Shown here piece by piece: positions 1 to 7,880 of a stretch of 32,908 nucleotides of DNA; position 1 is the first letter of the stretch; every line of letters begins with the position of its first letter. The notes beneath the pieces were generated by a model. It saw only the letters and a list, made by a program, of their open reading frames with translations, was not told the DNA's origin and made no database searches. The stretch is taken from positions 1 through 32,908 of the forward strand of contig JADGIG010000044.1 of assembly GCA_018985235.1 (NCBI GenBank). Reading direction: 5' to 3'. A program made the position numbers and the translations under genes. The stretch comes from Sanchytrium tribonematis (Eukaryota > Sanchytriomycota > Sanchytriomycetes > Sanchytriales > Sanchytriaceae).

Positions 1-1
1 T

Positions 2-2107
2 GTTGCTCCAGACTGTCAGCTGATTGTATCACTCGCTAAAGGACTCAATTTGGATGTAACAAATCCCGTACTATATAATCAACTTAATATTGATTGCTGC
101 GCAGCTGGAACAGGTGTGACTTGCATAGGAAATACAATAGACAGTATTGTATGGAACAATGGTGTCAGTTATTATATGAATGGATTTATTGATGGATCAA
201 AAATTCCATCTTCGGTGACAAAAATTGATTTTTCAGTCAATAATATTCAGGGCTCCATTCCAGCTGTATTACCAAGTGTACTTTTATATTTAAATTTAGC
301 TGTGAATTACCTTACAGGTTCACTTCCTAGCGTATTGCCTCCAGGCCTCCAATATCTGAATTGTGGTAGCAATAAATTATCGGGAGTAATTCCGAAAATT
401 CCAGAAACAGTAACATTTCTTCACTTGGACACAAATGCATTTACTGGAGTGATCGATATACCTCCCAGCATTCAAGAGGTTTGGCTTTACGACAACAGAT
501 TGTCTGCCGTCAACTTCAAAGACTTTTCCCAAATTAAAAGTGTTGGTGAAGCTGGCAAACGAGGGTGTATTTTGGATAAAAATCCAATATTTTACAATAT
601 ATCTTTAGTACCTTATTGTGATATGGCATCAGTAAAAGCAATTGATTGTCCAAATGTGGTCAATTTTGCATTTGGATTAAATTTGCATCAAATTATGCCT
701 GCCAAATACCAGGAATTGGAATATAATTGCTGTACAGTACCTCGGATTGGTACCAAATATAGCAGTGTATCTACATTCATAGTAGAATGCAATGCAGATG
801 TCGTGACAGGTATTTTTATGGAAAATCTCAATTTAAATGGGACTTTAAATGGAACAGCTATTCCGACTAGACTAAGTCAGTTGCTACTCGGTAATAATCT
901 CATTACTGGTACTATCCCATCTCTACCTCCAAATCTGGTCCAATTAAGTCTCTCTAAAAATCCATTAAAATCCGTGCTTCCCCCTTTGCCAGCTTCATTA
1001 CAATTCATTCATTTAAATGATTGCCCTAATTTATATGGATCTCTAGTCATTAATGGCACCCCTAATAATGTCCAATTGGCATCTAGTTACTTCACATCCA
1101 TTTCCATCTCAAATCCATCTCAATTATCCATTTCCAATTGCAATATCTCAAATAACCCATTATTACCCTCCCAAGTCTCCTATTTGACCAATAAATGCAT
1201 CATCAACAATCTATACTCTCCAGATTGTCCCATATTACATCAAATGATACTTAATCTCAATCATGCAAATTCACTCCAAATCTCAAATGATTGTTGCACA
1301 TCCCCACAAATCACTTGCATCGATAATCAAATCACCAAAATCAATTGGAGTCACTCCCAATTATCCGGCACTCTCAATTTATCCACTATTCCTCCTCTAT
1401 TAACTTCCATCAATATGTCCAATAATCAAATTTCCAATATTTCCCCTATTCCATCCCAAATCAATGAAATCATATTATCCCATAATCAATTCAATGGCAC
1501 CATCTCACTCCATCATCCCACCATAGTCGCATTAAATGATAATTTATTCACTCAAATTTCCATTCAAAATGTATCCAATTTGTTATTCTGTAATATCTCT
1601 AATAATCCATTATATTTTAGTGATTATGTGTCACTCAGTAGTGTTTGTATTATGGATCATTTACTTGTTAAACCCACAACCACCCAAATCACGACCTATG
1701 CAGATTTGACCAGTGATTTAACCAGTAAATTATCCAGTGAATCGACAAGTGAACTATCAAGTGAATCAGCCAATGGATCAACAATATCCACCAGTGAATC
1801 CACTAGTGAATATGTGTACTCCCCACTCATTCGTCAATCCATCAAAATACGCCCTATTTTCACTCTCTCCATTTCTTCCATCTCCCACTCCCAAATCAAT
1901 CAATCCAATTTAACTAGTAAATCAACTGTCACCCATCATACCATCATTATATTCAATCAAAATACCCTATTATTCGTTTCATTAGATCGACTCATCCGAA
2001 TCTCATTTTCATTTGTATTCATTTTAATACTTGTATATCAATTTAAACCAATTCGAAAGAGAAAGTATAACAAAGATTATTCATTGGGACATTCTATGGG
2101 CTATTAA
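2..2107 (+). CDS. LRR-A: leucine-rich-repeat membrane protein, 5' end outside window
   Basis: The frame is open from the first complete codon, so the gene starts upstream; about 701 residues are visible. It is built from three cassettes. Each opens with a cysteine cap (a DC pair, an A-x-x-L-x-L stretch, then DCC and another Cys before I-x-W), continues with LRRs of the L-x-x-N-x-L-x-G-x-I-P type and closes with a CNISNNPL-like cap. Caps lie at about nt 2-140, 643-760 and 1222-1330. A Ser/Thr-rich stalk (nt ~1670-1960) precedes one membrane segment (~1990-2044) and a short basic tail (KPIRKRK). It is probably a type I surface protein with extracellular LRRs; no kinase or other signalling domain is present. 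It shares the architecture of LRR-B and LRR-C but has three cassettes where they have two. Its ligand and role are unknown. From about nt 1080 the sense strand becomes strongly C-rich and G-poor. Confidence 0.8.
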   Translation, partial: VAPDCQLIVSLAKGLNLDVTNPVLYNQLNIDCCAAGTGVTCIGNTIDSIVWNNGVSYYMNGFIDGSKIPSSVTKIDFSVNNIQGSIPAVLPSVLLYLNLAVNYLTGSLPSVLPPGLQYLNCGSNKLSGVIPKIPETVTFLHLDTNAFTGVIDIPPSIQEVWLYDNRLSAVNFKDFSQIKSVGEAGKRGCILDKNPIFYNISLVPYCDMASVKAIDCPNVVNFAFGLNLHQIMPAKYQELEYNCCTVPRIGTKYSSVSTFIVECNADVVTGIFMENLNLNGTLNGTAIPTRLSQLLLGNNLITGTIPSLPPNLVQLSLSKNPLKSVLPPLPASLQFIHLNDCPNLYGSLVINGTPNNVQLASSYFTSISISNPSQLSISNCNISNNPLLPSQVSYLTNKCIINNLYSPDCPILHQMILNLNHANSLQISNDCCTSPQITCIDNQITKINWSHSQLSGTLNLSTIPPLLTSINMSNNQISNISPIPSQINEIILSHNQFNGTISLHHPTIVALNDNLFTQISIQNVSNLLFCNISNNPLYFSDYVSLSSVCIMDHLLVKPTTTQITTYADLTSDLTSKLSSESTSELSSESANGSTISTSESTSEYVYSPLIRQSIKIRPIFTLSISSISHSQINQSNLTSKSTVTHHTIIIFNQNTLLFVSLDRLIRISFSFVFILILVYQFKPIRKRKYNKDYSLGHSMGY

Positions 2108-2163
2108 TTGGCAAGAGTGTGCAAGGCATGCAAATAAATTGGATTGGTTTAAATTTCATTGTG

Positions 2164-2218
2164 TTTGCCATTTATTATTTAAAAAAAGAGCATCCCTCTT
2201 CTATTGTGATGCTCTTTT
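2164..2218 (+). repeat. Leader repeat, copy 1, with start-codon hairpin
   Basis: A 51-nt leader (2164-2214) matches 2566-2616 at 47 of 51 positions. In this copy nt 2184-2194 (AAAAGAGCATC) and 2208-2218 (GATGCTCTTTT) form a perfect 11-bp stem with a 13-nt loop. The ATG of the following gene (2209) lies inside the 3' arm. The pairing is read directly from the sequence; any effect on translation is inference. Confidence 0.75.
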
Positions 2219-2493
2219 ACTTGACTGCGTTGTTGTCTGAAGTTGTTTTTCCCAAAACTGTAAAATTAATTTTGTTTGAATGCGTGTTGAAAGCAACTCA
2301 TGATTTATCATGTCGAGTTATCCACCCAGAGAAGTCCCTCAAATGGACAGAAATTGCTGTTAAAGGTGTTGATATAGGTAATTATAATGGGCAGTACATT
2401 ACTGTTCTTTGCAAATATGGTGCTAAAACTTATACGCGCTACATAGAGCTTAGTACTGCAGGTGGATTTAGTTTGTTGTCAACCCCAAGCTAG
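2209..2493 (+). CDS. Small secreted protein 1 of 3 (tandem family)
   Basis: Encodes 94 residues. ATG 2209 is preferred because the resulting N-terminus (MLFYLTALL) aligns with the hydrophobic leader of the third paralogue (MMFYLTLLIALP); longer in-frame starts add leader-repeat sequence. The mature part begins with the family pattern F-x-C-x-L, then a second Cys about 10 residues on, basic residues and a Trp (LFECVL, LSCR, LKW). It belongs to a three-gene tandem array with the genes at 2627 and 3035. I recognise no known family, so the function is unknown; the size and leader suggest an exported surface or effector-like protein. The start codon is buried in a hairpin. Confidence 0.6.
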   Translation: MLFYLTALLSEVVFPKTVKLILFECVLKATHDLSCRVIHPEKSLKWTEIAVKGVDIGNYNGQYITVLCKYGAKTYTRYIELSTAGGFSLLSTPS

Positions 2494-2518
2494 TAAAATC
2501 ATTACCTAATTAAGAAGT

Positions 2519-2566
2519 AGGTATATTAATCAAAAGCAATTGGCAATATGTACTTGGTGATGTGGT
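2519..2566 (+). pseudogene. Relic fragment of small secreted protein 3
   Basis: nt 2541-2566 match 3161-3186 exactly over 26 nt, a coding stretch of the third paralogue (W-Q-Y-V-L-G-D-V-V). Weaker similarity with a gap continues back to 2519, matching 3129 onward. The fragment has no start codon and runs directly into the second copy of the leader repeat. It is best read as a recombination remnant. Confidence 0.7.
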
Positions 2567-2616
2567 TTGCCATTTATTATTTGAAAAGAAAGCATCCCTC
2601 TTCTATTGTAATGCTC
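2566..2616 (+). repeat. Leader repeat, copy 2
   Basis: Matches 2164-2214 at 47 of 51 positions. The hairpin has decayed to AGCAT/ATGCT. The ATG equivalent to the first gene's start (2611) meets a stop after 11 codons, so the second gene must start further on. The copy is joined to the upstream relic at a shared TTGCCAT. Confidence 0.75.
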
Positions 2617-2626
2617 ATACTTGGCT

Positions 2627-2881
2627 ATGATGTTGGCCATTCCTGATAACACTCTTCATGGTAAAAATGACATTGTAAAGACTTCAAAATTTCAATGTAA
2701 ATTAAATTCTCAAATGATTAGTTGTAAAAAGAATAAAGATAAGGTGTGGACTACTTTAACAATCAAAAAAATCGGCAAAATATACAGAAAGGAAGATTTC
2801 ATACTTGCAGAAACCTTGACCCATCCACAAATTTTTTACAATATTGGCATAGGCAAGACTGGAAATGTTGTTGTTTTATAA
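2627..2881 (+). CDS. Small secreted-family protein 2 of 3, damaged leader
   Basis: Encodes 84 residues from ATG 2627 (or 83 from 2630). The family pattern is present (SKFQCKL, ISCKK, KVW), aligning with the genes at 2209 and 3035. The N-terminus MMLAIP is too short for a normal signal peptide. The ATG homologous to that of gene 1 (2611) is in a different frame and soon stops. So either the export signal was lost, the gene is decaying, or an unseen exon supplies it. A GT...AG segment at 2661-2680 does not help, because the frame it would join contains a stop. Function unknown. Confidence 0.5.
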   Translation: MMLAIPDNTLHGKNDIVKTSKFQCKLNSQMISCKKNKDKVWTTLTIKKIGKIYRKEDFILAETLTHPQIFYNIGIGKTGNVVVL

Positions 2882-3034
2882 GAACCGAAATAAATGATTA
2901 AATTGAGACCTAACTACTATTTGAGATAAACCACGTGCTGAGCAATCCATTTGCAAGTTATTTCTTCATTATTGATTGGACCAAACATTTTTAATTTGAC
3001 ATGATTTACCATAAATACAACCCTGTGACTACTT

Positions 3035-3304
3035 ATGATCATGATGTTTTACTTGACACTATTAATAGCTTTACCATCAACAATAAAAGTGAAAAAATTT
3101 GCATGCAAATTATTAAGAGACTCTCAAGAGGTATATTGTCGCAAGTCAAACAAAAGAAAATGGCAATATGTACTTGGTGATGTGGTTGCCATCAAAAAAG
3201 ATTCTAAAAACACTATTCGTGCCGAAATTCCGACAATTGACCTTCGATCATCACATGCAATTATTAAATTGGAAAATGGCAAATTCACCATAGACAGACA
3301 ATAA
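3035..3304 (+). CDS. Small secreted protein 3 of 3 (tandem family)
   Basis: Encodes 89 residues with a compact hydrophobic leader (MIMMFYLTLLIALP), then a basic stretch and the family pattern KFACKL, VYCRKS, RKWQ. ATG 3035 is the first of three close in-frame ATGs (3035, 3041, 3044). It is the most intact member of the array. A 26-nt piece of this gene (3161-3186) is duplicated between genes 1 and 2. A likely poly(A) signal AATAAA overlaps the stop (CAATAAATG). Function unknown; probably exported. Confidence 0.6.
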   Translation: MIMMFYLTLLIALPSTIKVKKFACKLLRDSQEVYCRKSNKRKWQYVLGDVVAIKKDSKNTIRAEIPTIDLRSSHAIIKLENGKFTIDRQ

Positions 3305-3645
3305 ATGACAATTCTCTAATTGCAATGACTAATTTCTATTAAATGATGATGCATCGTCTATTTTGTATTTTAAAACATGGGTGTCACGTCACGATGAGTC
3401 ATATTCATTTTTAGAGGGTTGAAACAGAATCCAAATCTCGATGGATGGCACGAAAACATGATTAGATGGGTTGGATGAGTCACCTATTTGATCTACTAGT
3501 CATGATGAGTCATCATTTGTTGAAATGGTCAATTTTGTGATCCATGTACTGTAGAAATAAATTAGAAATGGGACTCATAGCTAGGTATTTCATATAAATC
3601 AAAGTATTTCATGATGATTAAATATATAAATAGATTTATTGTAAA
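3305..3645. other. Spacer between convergent genes with bZIP-type sites
   Basis: No convincing ORF in 341 nt. It holds three TGAGTCA (AP-1/Gcn4-type) sites at 3395, 3476 and 3506. The last lies in a near-perfect 15-nt palindrome (ATGATGAGTCATCAT, 3502-3516). A CRE-like ACGTCA lies near 3386. This is odd for a region bounded by two 3' ends, so an unannotated transcript start is possible. Confidence 0.5.
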
Positions 3646-4065
3646 TTATTTGTATCCAAAATGCTCTTTAGTGAGTCGTTGCCCGTGTTCTTTTTGAACT
3701 CTGTGTGTATTCAGATGGCTTATCTTACCATAACTACGATCACAGCCAGGGTAATCACACTTGTAATGTCTCTCAATGTCCTTGTATTTCTTTCTAAATC
3801 TCTTTTTCATTCTAATATAGGGAGCAGCATATTGAGGCTGCTGTTGTTTATAAACAGGATAGAGCTGTTGTTGCTGTTGTTGCTGCTGTAGCTGCTGGTG
3901 TTCAGGCATCAGATATTGGTTGAATGAGCCACACATTGGGGATGGAAGTGGGGATGGCATTGGGGAAGGTGCTCTTGAGATTGGGTCATCACTTAAGACG
4001 ACATCCAAGTTAAATGTTTCTGGAGAAGTATCGAATTGTTCTGGTTCAAAGAAGATCGGTTGCAT
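3646..4065 (-). CDS. C2H2 zinc-finger transcription regulator, Con7-like
   Basis: Encodes 139 residues from ATG at 4065; the frame is open further upstream but has no earlier ATG. The N-terminal half is acidic and Ser/Pro-rich (APSPMPSPLPSP), followed by a poly-Gln tract at about residues 58-67. The C-terminus carries one C2H2 finger (C103, C108, H121, H127; C-x4-C-x12-H-x5-H) preceded by a basic KKRFRKKYKDIER stretch. That basic block with I-E-R, Y-K-C, Y-G, H-L-N and H-G matches the DNA-binding region of fungal Con7-type regulators, which act in cell-wall and morphogenesis programmes. The protein is far shorter than typical Con7 proteins and ends soon after the finger. Promoter-side TGAGTCA sites lie at 4191 and 4315. 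Confidence 0.7.
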   Translation of the reverse strand: MQPIFFEPEQFDTSPETFNLDVVLSDDPISRAPSPMPSPLPSPMCGSFNQYLMPEHQQLQQQQQQQQLYPVYKQQQPQYAAPYIRMKKRFRKKYKDIERHYKCDYPGCDRSYGKISHLNTHRVQKEHGQRLTKEHFGYK

Positions 4066-4704
4066 CAGTTTTACCCTTGGAGGGACGGACTGCTTTTTAA
4101 CTGAATGGCAAATCAACGTGTGCAACACACATGGTCCCCTTCCCGATCTTTGAATGGAAACCCCTTGTTTGACGATCGATTATTTCGATCTGAGTCACAC
4201 CAACACATTTGTGACCAGTATAATTCGGTGATTATGGGAATTAGAAAGTTGAAAATGCATTAAATAAGAGATGTTGGGTGTTTTAGTTGGATTTTAGAGC
4301 AGCGGGATCATCTGTGAGTCAACATATGTGCCATCTGATATTACAATATTGCGTTAAACACATGGAAACTCCATCGCCGTTTCAGATTCCTTCAATTAGC
4401 GATCGGCGTGTCATTTTGTGATCTGTGCAACGAGTTACCGATGATCATTACCGAATTAGTGAAATAGAATCATTATTAAACAGGAAACACAGAATTTGCA
4501 AGTTGACAATCATTTTGCAGACATCGTTTAACCCAAATATCTGTTTTAATGACAAAGTCTGTGGCAAGACATTCAAAATCCTGTGATTGGGTTTAACGTT
4601 ATCTTCATCTATGAAATGGATCATCTTATTGGTGAGATAGGATTCTCAGCTCTGAATCAATATCTGCAAATCATAAAAGGAAAGAAGTTCCCCCAGAATA
4701 GAAA
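4066..4704. promoter_or_regulatory. Divergent promoter spacer (zinc finger / Glu-Pro protein)
   Basis: No supported gene in 639 nt. It contains TGAGTCA at 4191-4197 and 4315-4321, an inverted repeat GATCGA/TCGATC at 4174-4190 with a 5-nt loop, and a reverse CCAAT box (TGATTGG, 4584-4590) about 115 nt before the ATG at 4705. Confidence 0.45.
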
Positions 4705-5901
4705 ATGAGATTACAATTGATTTTATTAACCTTGATTGCTGCAAGTCCACTGACACCTTATGATCAGCCAGATTTGACTGCCATTTACGGTGATCAAGCA
4801 CCCCCAAGTGAAGATCCATCCCAAGCGCAACCAGAGCCAGAGAATGAACCAACTCAAGAGCCAGAATATGAACCAGTTCAAACTCAAGAGCCAGAAGTTG
4901 AGCCTGCTCAAGAGACAGAACCATGCAGTGAGCCAGAACAAACTCAAGAACCAGAAATAGAACCAATTCAAACTCAAGAACCAGAAGTCGAACCTGCTCA
5001 AGAAACTGAGCCATGCACTGAACCTGAAAGTGAACCCGAAAGTGAACCTGAAGTTGAACCAGCAACTAGTGAACCAACTGAAGAAGTTCCAGTCGCACCT
5101 ACCAACTCATATATACCCCCTACTGTTGAACCTGCTCAAGAGACTGAGCCATGCACTGAGCCAGAGACTGAGCCAGAAAGTGAACCAGAAAGTGAACCAG
5201 AGAGCGAGCCAGAAACCGAACCAGCTCAATCAACAGAGCCATGCACTGAGCCAGAGACTGAACCAGAAACAGAACCAGAGAATGAACCAGAACCACAACC
5301 TACAAATACCTATCAAACTCCAATTGTTTCCCCTGCTCATGAAACTGAGCCAACAACACCCGTCCAGCCAATTAACTCTTACATACCACCAACTACTGAA
5401 CCAGAAGTATCTCCAGCTCATGAATCTGAACCAGTTGAACAACCAATCGTCACAAATGCTTACAATACACCACAAGTCCAAGATACCAATGAAAATTCCC
5501 CAACTCCTTCTAACTCATACGATACACCTAGTGTATTAGATACCTCAGTACCAGCAGCAGGAACACCAGAAGAAGAATTGCCATATTGTGATGAATTACC
5601 TGAAGGTACAGGAGAGCCAGTTGGAGAGCCAGAAAGCGAACCAACCTCAGTACCAGAAGTATCTCCAGCACACGAAACTGAACCTGCTAGTGAACCAGCA
5701 GTACAACCAGCTGGAAGTGAACCAGAGCCAGAAGTTGCACCAGGAAATGAAGAACCAATGCCAGCAGCAGAACCAACTGAGCCAGCACCACCTACAAATG
5801 CATATGGAGGCGCAGATGCCCCAATGAGTACAGAATTCTACTCTTCTGGCAGCATCGCAAGTTCATCTGTGTTTATATTGGCAGTATTGACTCAAATATA
5901 A
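4705..5901 (+). CDS. Glu/Pro-rich repetitive surface protein 1, probable GPI anchor
   Basis: Encodes 398 residues. A short signal peptide ([15 protein letters not shown]) leads into a long low-complexity region dominated by E-P-E/E-P-x steps, including four TEPC[ST]EPE blocks. An N-[SAT]-Y-x-[TP]-P-like motif recurs (NSYIPP twice, NTYQTP, NAYNTP, NSYDTP). An SPAHETEP motif also repeats. The C-terminus is Ser-rich then hydrophobic ([13 protein letters not shown]) with no basic tail, as expected for GPI attachment. It would form an extended acidic rod at the cell surface or wall. The neighbour at 6237 is a relative. Reverse-strand ORFs here are artefacts of the GAA-CCA repetition. No enzymatic domain is visible. 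Confidence 0.75.
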   Translation: MRLQLILLTLIAASPLTPYDQPDLTAIYGDQAPPSEDPSQAQPEPENEPTQEPEYEPVQTQEPEVEPAQETEPCSEPEQTQEPEIEPIQTQEPEVEPAQETEPCTEPESEPESEPEVEPATSEPTEEVPVAPTNSYIPPTVEPAQETEPCTEPETEPESEPESEPESEPETEPAQSTEPCTEPETEPETEPENEPEPQPTNTYQTPIVSPAHETEPTTPVQPINSYIPPTTEPEVSPAHESEPVEQPIVTNAYNTPQVQDTNENSPTPSNSYDTPSVLDTSVPAAGTPEEELPYCDELPEGTGEPVGEPESEPTSVPEVSPAHETEPASEPAVQPAGSEPEPEVAPGNEEPMPAAEPTEPAPPTNAYGGADAPMSTEFYSSGSIASSSVFILAVLTQI

Positions 5902-6236
5902 CAATAAATTTATTTGATGCTACTTTTTGAAATTGGGCTTTACCAATTACAAAAATTCTTTTCACGACACTCTATCACGCACCATTGCAAGTCAATTGGC
6001 AAATGATTGTCGATCGCTTACTTGTTTGCCCATAAACTTGCACCCATGAGTTCATTTGTGAAATTAATTTACCAGATTTGTGATTGGCGCTTGAAATTTA
6101 TCTGAGATTGCAAATTGATTGCACCATGTCCAATTGGACCACGAGTTCTGTACAATTTGTAATTAACTTGCCCACCCAATCAATTGACGGACAATCAAGT
6201 TCAGTTGATTTAAAAAAGAACGCGGGTTAAATCAAC
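5902..6236. promoter_or_regulatory. Spacer and promoter of Glu/Pro-rich protein 2
   Basis: No ORF of note in 335 nt. AATAAA lies just after the upstream stop. A perfect 12-nt palindrome GTCCAATTGGAC (6128-6139) and a TGATTGG box near 6080 could be promoter elements. An A-rich GATTTAAAAAAG lies about 30 nt before ATG 6237 in the usual TATA position. Confidence 0.4.
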
Positions 6237-7058
6237 ATGAAGTACATTTTATTGTCCGCTGTATTTGCAATCCCTTGTGATGAAAAAGCACCTGATACTA
6301 ACAATGCGTATCCACAAAACTTACCTGCACACAATGCTCCACCTTCCCATCCAACTCCTTCTCATCTAGAATCACGTCATGAGCCACATCACGAGCCACA
6401 TCATGAACCATCTCATGAGCCGCCAAAGCACGAGCCATCTCCTCCTGCTGGGCCACCAGCTGGACCACCTCCAGGAGAATTACCAGGACACGGCCAGCCA
6501 CCAGCGCCAGCGCATACTGAGCCAGTTGAAGAACCAACCCAAGAGCCTGAATCAGAACCTACTGAGCCAGCGCCACCTGCAGAATTACCAGGAAACGGAT
6601 TACCAGCTGCACCAACTAGCGAGCCTGAATCAGAACCAGAATCAGAACCTACCGAACCAGCTCCACCTGCAGAATTACCAGGAAACGGACTACCAGCTGC
6701 ACCAACTAGCGAGCCAGAATCAGAACCAGAATCAGAACCTACCGAACCAGCTCCACCTGCAGAATTACCAGGAAGTGCCGCACCAGAAGAAACTGAAGAC
6801 TGTGAAGAGGAAGAACCTACTCAAGAACCTGCTGTATCTCCAGCAAATTCTGAACCTGCACAAGAAACTGAACCTGTAGAAGAACCTCAACCAGCATATC
6901 CTGGTGTGCCTGCTGGCCCACCTTCTGCAAATCCAGCGCAAGCCACAGATGCACCTCCAGCGCCATTACCAGGTAACGATGTTTACGAATTCTCTAGTGC
7001 AAATACCAATATTGCTGCTATATCGATCATGGGTGCAATACTATTGGCCAGTTTCTAA
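6237..7058 (+). CDS. Glu/Pro-rich repetitive surface protein 2, probable GPI anchor
   Basis: Encodes 273 residues. The signal peptide is very short (MKYILLSAVFAIPC). It is followed by a His/Pro-rich part (repeated HEPHHEP-like units), Pro/Gly-rich PPAGPPAGPP blocks, then a tandem repeat whose unit carries [21 protein letters not shown] and NGLPAAPTS. The tail is Ser-rich then hydrophobic (IAAISIMGAILLASF), consistent with a GPI signal. Composition and EPESEP units link it to the protein at 4705, so the pair is a tandem family of cell-surface or wall rods. The His-rich N-terminal block could bind metal, but that is speculative. No enzyme domain is visible. Confidence 0.75.
   Translation: MKYILLSAVFAIPCDEKAPDTNNAYPQNLPAHNAPPSHPTPSHLESRHEPHHEPHHEPSHEPPKHEPSPPAGPPAGPPPGELPGHGQPPAPAHTEPVEEPTQEPESEPTEPAPPAELPGNGLPAAPTSEPESEPESEPTEPAPPAELPGNGLPAAPTSEPESEPESEPTEPAPPAELPGSAAPEETEDCEEEEPTQEPAVSPANSEPAQETEPVEEPQPAYPGVPAGPPSANPAQATDAPPAPLPGNDVYEFSSANTNIAAISIMGAILLASF
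6543..6773 (+). repeat. 90-nt in-frame tandem repeat
   Basis: Units start at 6543 (78 nt, lacking one EPES block), 6621 (90 nt) and 6711 (partial). The full unit encodes 30 residues. Copies at 6621 and 6711 are nearly identical, so the array is recent or homogenised and likely length-variable between isolates. Confidence 0.85.
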
Positions 7059-7245
7059 TAAACATCAAGTATCTTTGACTTTATATTTTCTGAAACAACT
7101 TGATTTGCAAAATACCAATCAGAAAGACACGTGTTTATGACTTTTATTGGTGCAATTTGCCTAGAACGTACCAGAAATCAGGATGGTATATTAAGTAATC
7201 GAATCAATCAATATAAATTGCCCAATAAATCGCCATATTCATCGA

Positions 7246-7254
7246 TATATAAAA
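7246..7254 (+). promoter_or_regulatory. TATA box of cyclin gene
   Basis: TATATAAAA begins 30 nt before ATG 7276. Similar spacing recurs at other genes here. Confidence 0.5.
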
Positions 7255-7275
7255 TAGACACCTCTTAAAATTTAG

Positions 7276-7662
7276 ATGGTATCAGAATTCATCCAGTATT
7301 TCCCAACTCAAGCGAATTCGATGCATTATATCCCACTGCAATGTAGCCAGATATCAATAGATTATGCGCATATTTACTTTTTGAGAATCCGACAATATAT
7401 TCCCATCAAACATTCTAATCAAATTGTTTATTTGGCATGTCTAGCCATTAGTGACAAATATACCAGTGATTACCCTATTAAAAATAGAACAATAAGTCAT
7501 TATTACCGTGTCCCGCTAGACTATTTGAACTTTATGGAACTATGGATTATACAGTTAATGGAGTACCATTTGGAGATATCCGCATCCGAATGGTACATGA
7601 ATCATCAAATGAATGGGATGAATAGAAGGTATTCTATGCCATGTCGTCTCCCTAGCTATTAA
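7276..7662 (+). CDS. Small Pho80/Pcl-type cyclin-like protein
   Basis: Encodes 128 residues. The centre reads as a cyclin fold of the Pho80/Pcl (PF08613-like) group: YFLRIRQYIP, then YLACLAISDKYTSDYPIKN, then VPLDYLNFMELWIIQLMEYHLEIS. These correspond to the helix carrying the K-x-x-D-x-x-x-x-N pattern and the E-L-N-x-x-E-type helix. Such cyclins activate Pho85-like kinases in phosphate sensing, polarity or cell-cycle control. The N-terminal cyclin helices seem abbreviated, so the protein is shorter than usual for the group. No intron is needed to keep the frame. The assignment rests on motif recognition only. Confidence 0.6.
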   Translation: MVSEFIQYFPTQANSMHYIPLQCSQISIDYAHIYFLRIRQYIPIKHSNQIVYLACLAISDKYTSDYPIKNRTISHYYRVPLDYLNFMELWIIQLMEYHLEISASEWYMNHQMNGMNRRYSMPCRLPSY

Positions 7663-7880
7663 AATAATAAATTTAATCTAAGTCATTTTTCTGGAATCTT
7701 AAAAAATAGAGTCACGGTGGGAGGCAAGTGTTTTTCAACAAGCGTTTGCATCATTAACAAACGATTTAACTCAGACGTTTGTAATCACTATTATTGGCCC
7801 GTATTTATTTTCTTGTCTGACAATCTCAATCTTCCAATCATCACGTGTCATTCATCTTATGCAAGGATTTAAAAGTCGCC
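7663..7880. promoter_or_regulatory. Tyrosinase promoter region
   Basis: A 218-nt spacer with a CCAATCA box at 7834-7840, 47 nt before the chosen ATG. No ORF. Confidence 0.4.

Noticed and set aside
2661-2680. A 20-nt GT...AG segment in small secreted gene 2 as another mini-intron
   Set aside because: Removing it would require the upstream frame that contains a stop, and the retained sequence keeps the family frame.
4646-5539. Long antisense and alternate-frame ORFs over the Glu/Pro-rich gene
   Set aside because: GAA-CCA repetition leaves most frames open; these ORFs have no leader or domain and only mirror the repeats.
6298-6879. Other-frame ORFs over the second Glu/Pro-rich gene
   Set aside because: Same repeat effect; the chosen frame has a signal peptide and a GPI-like tail.
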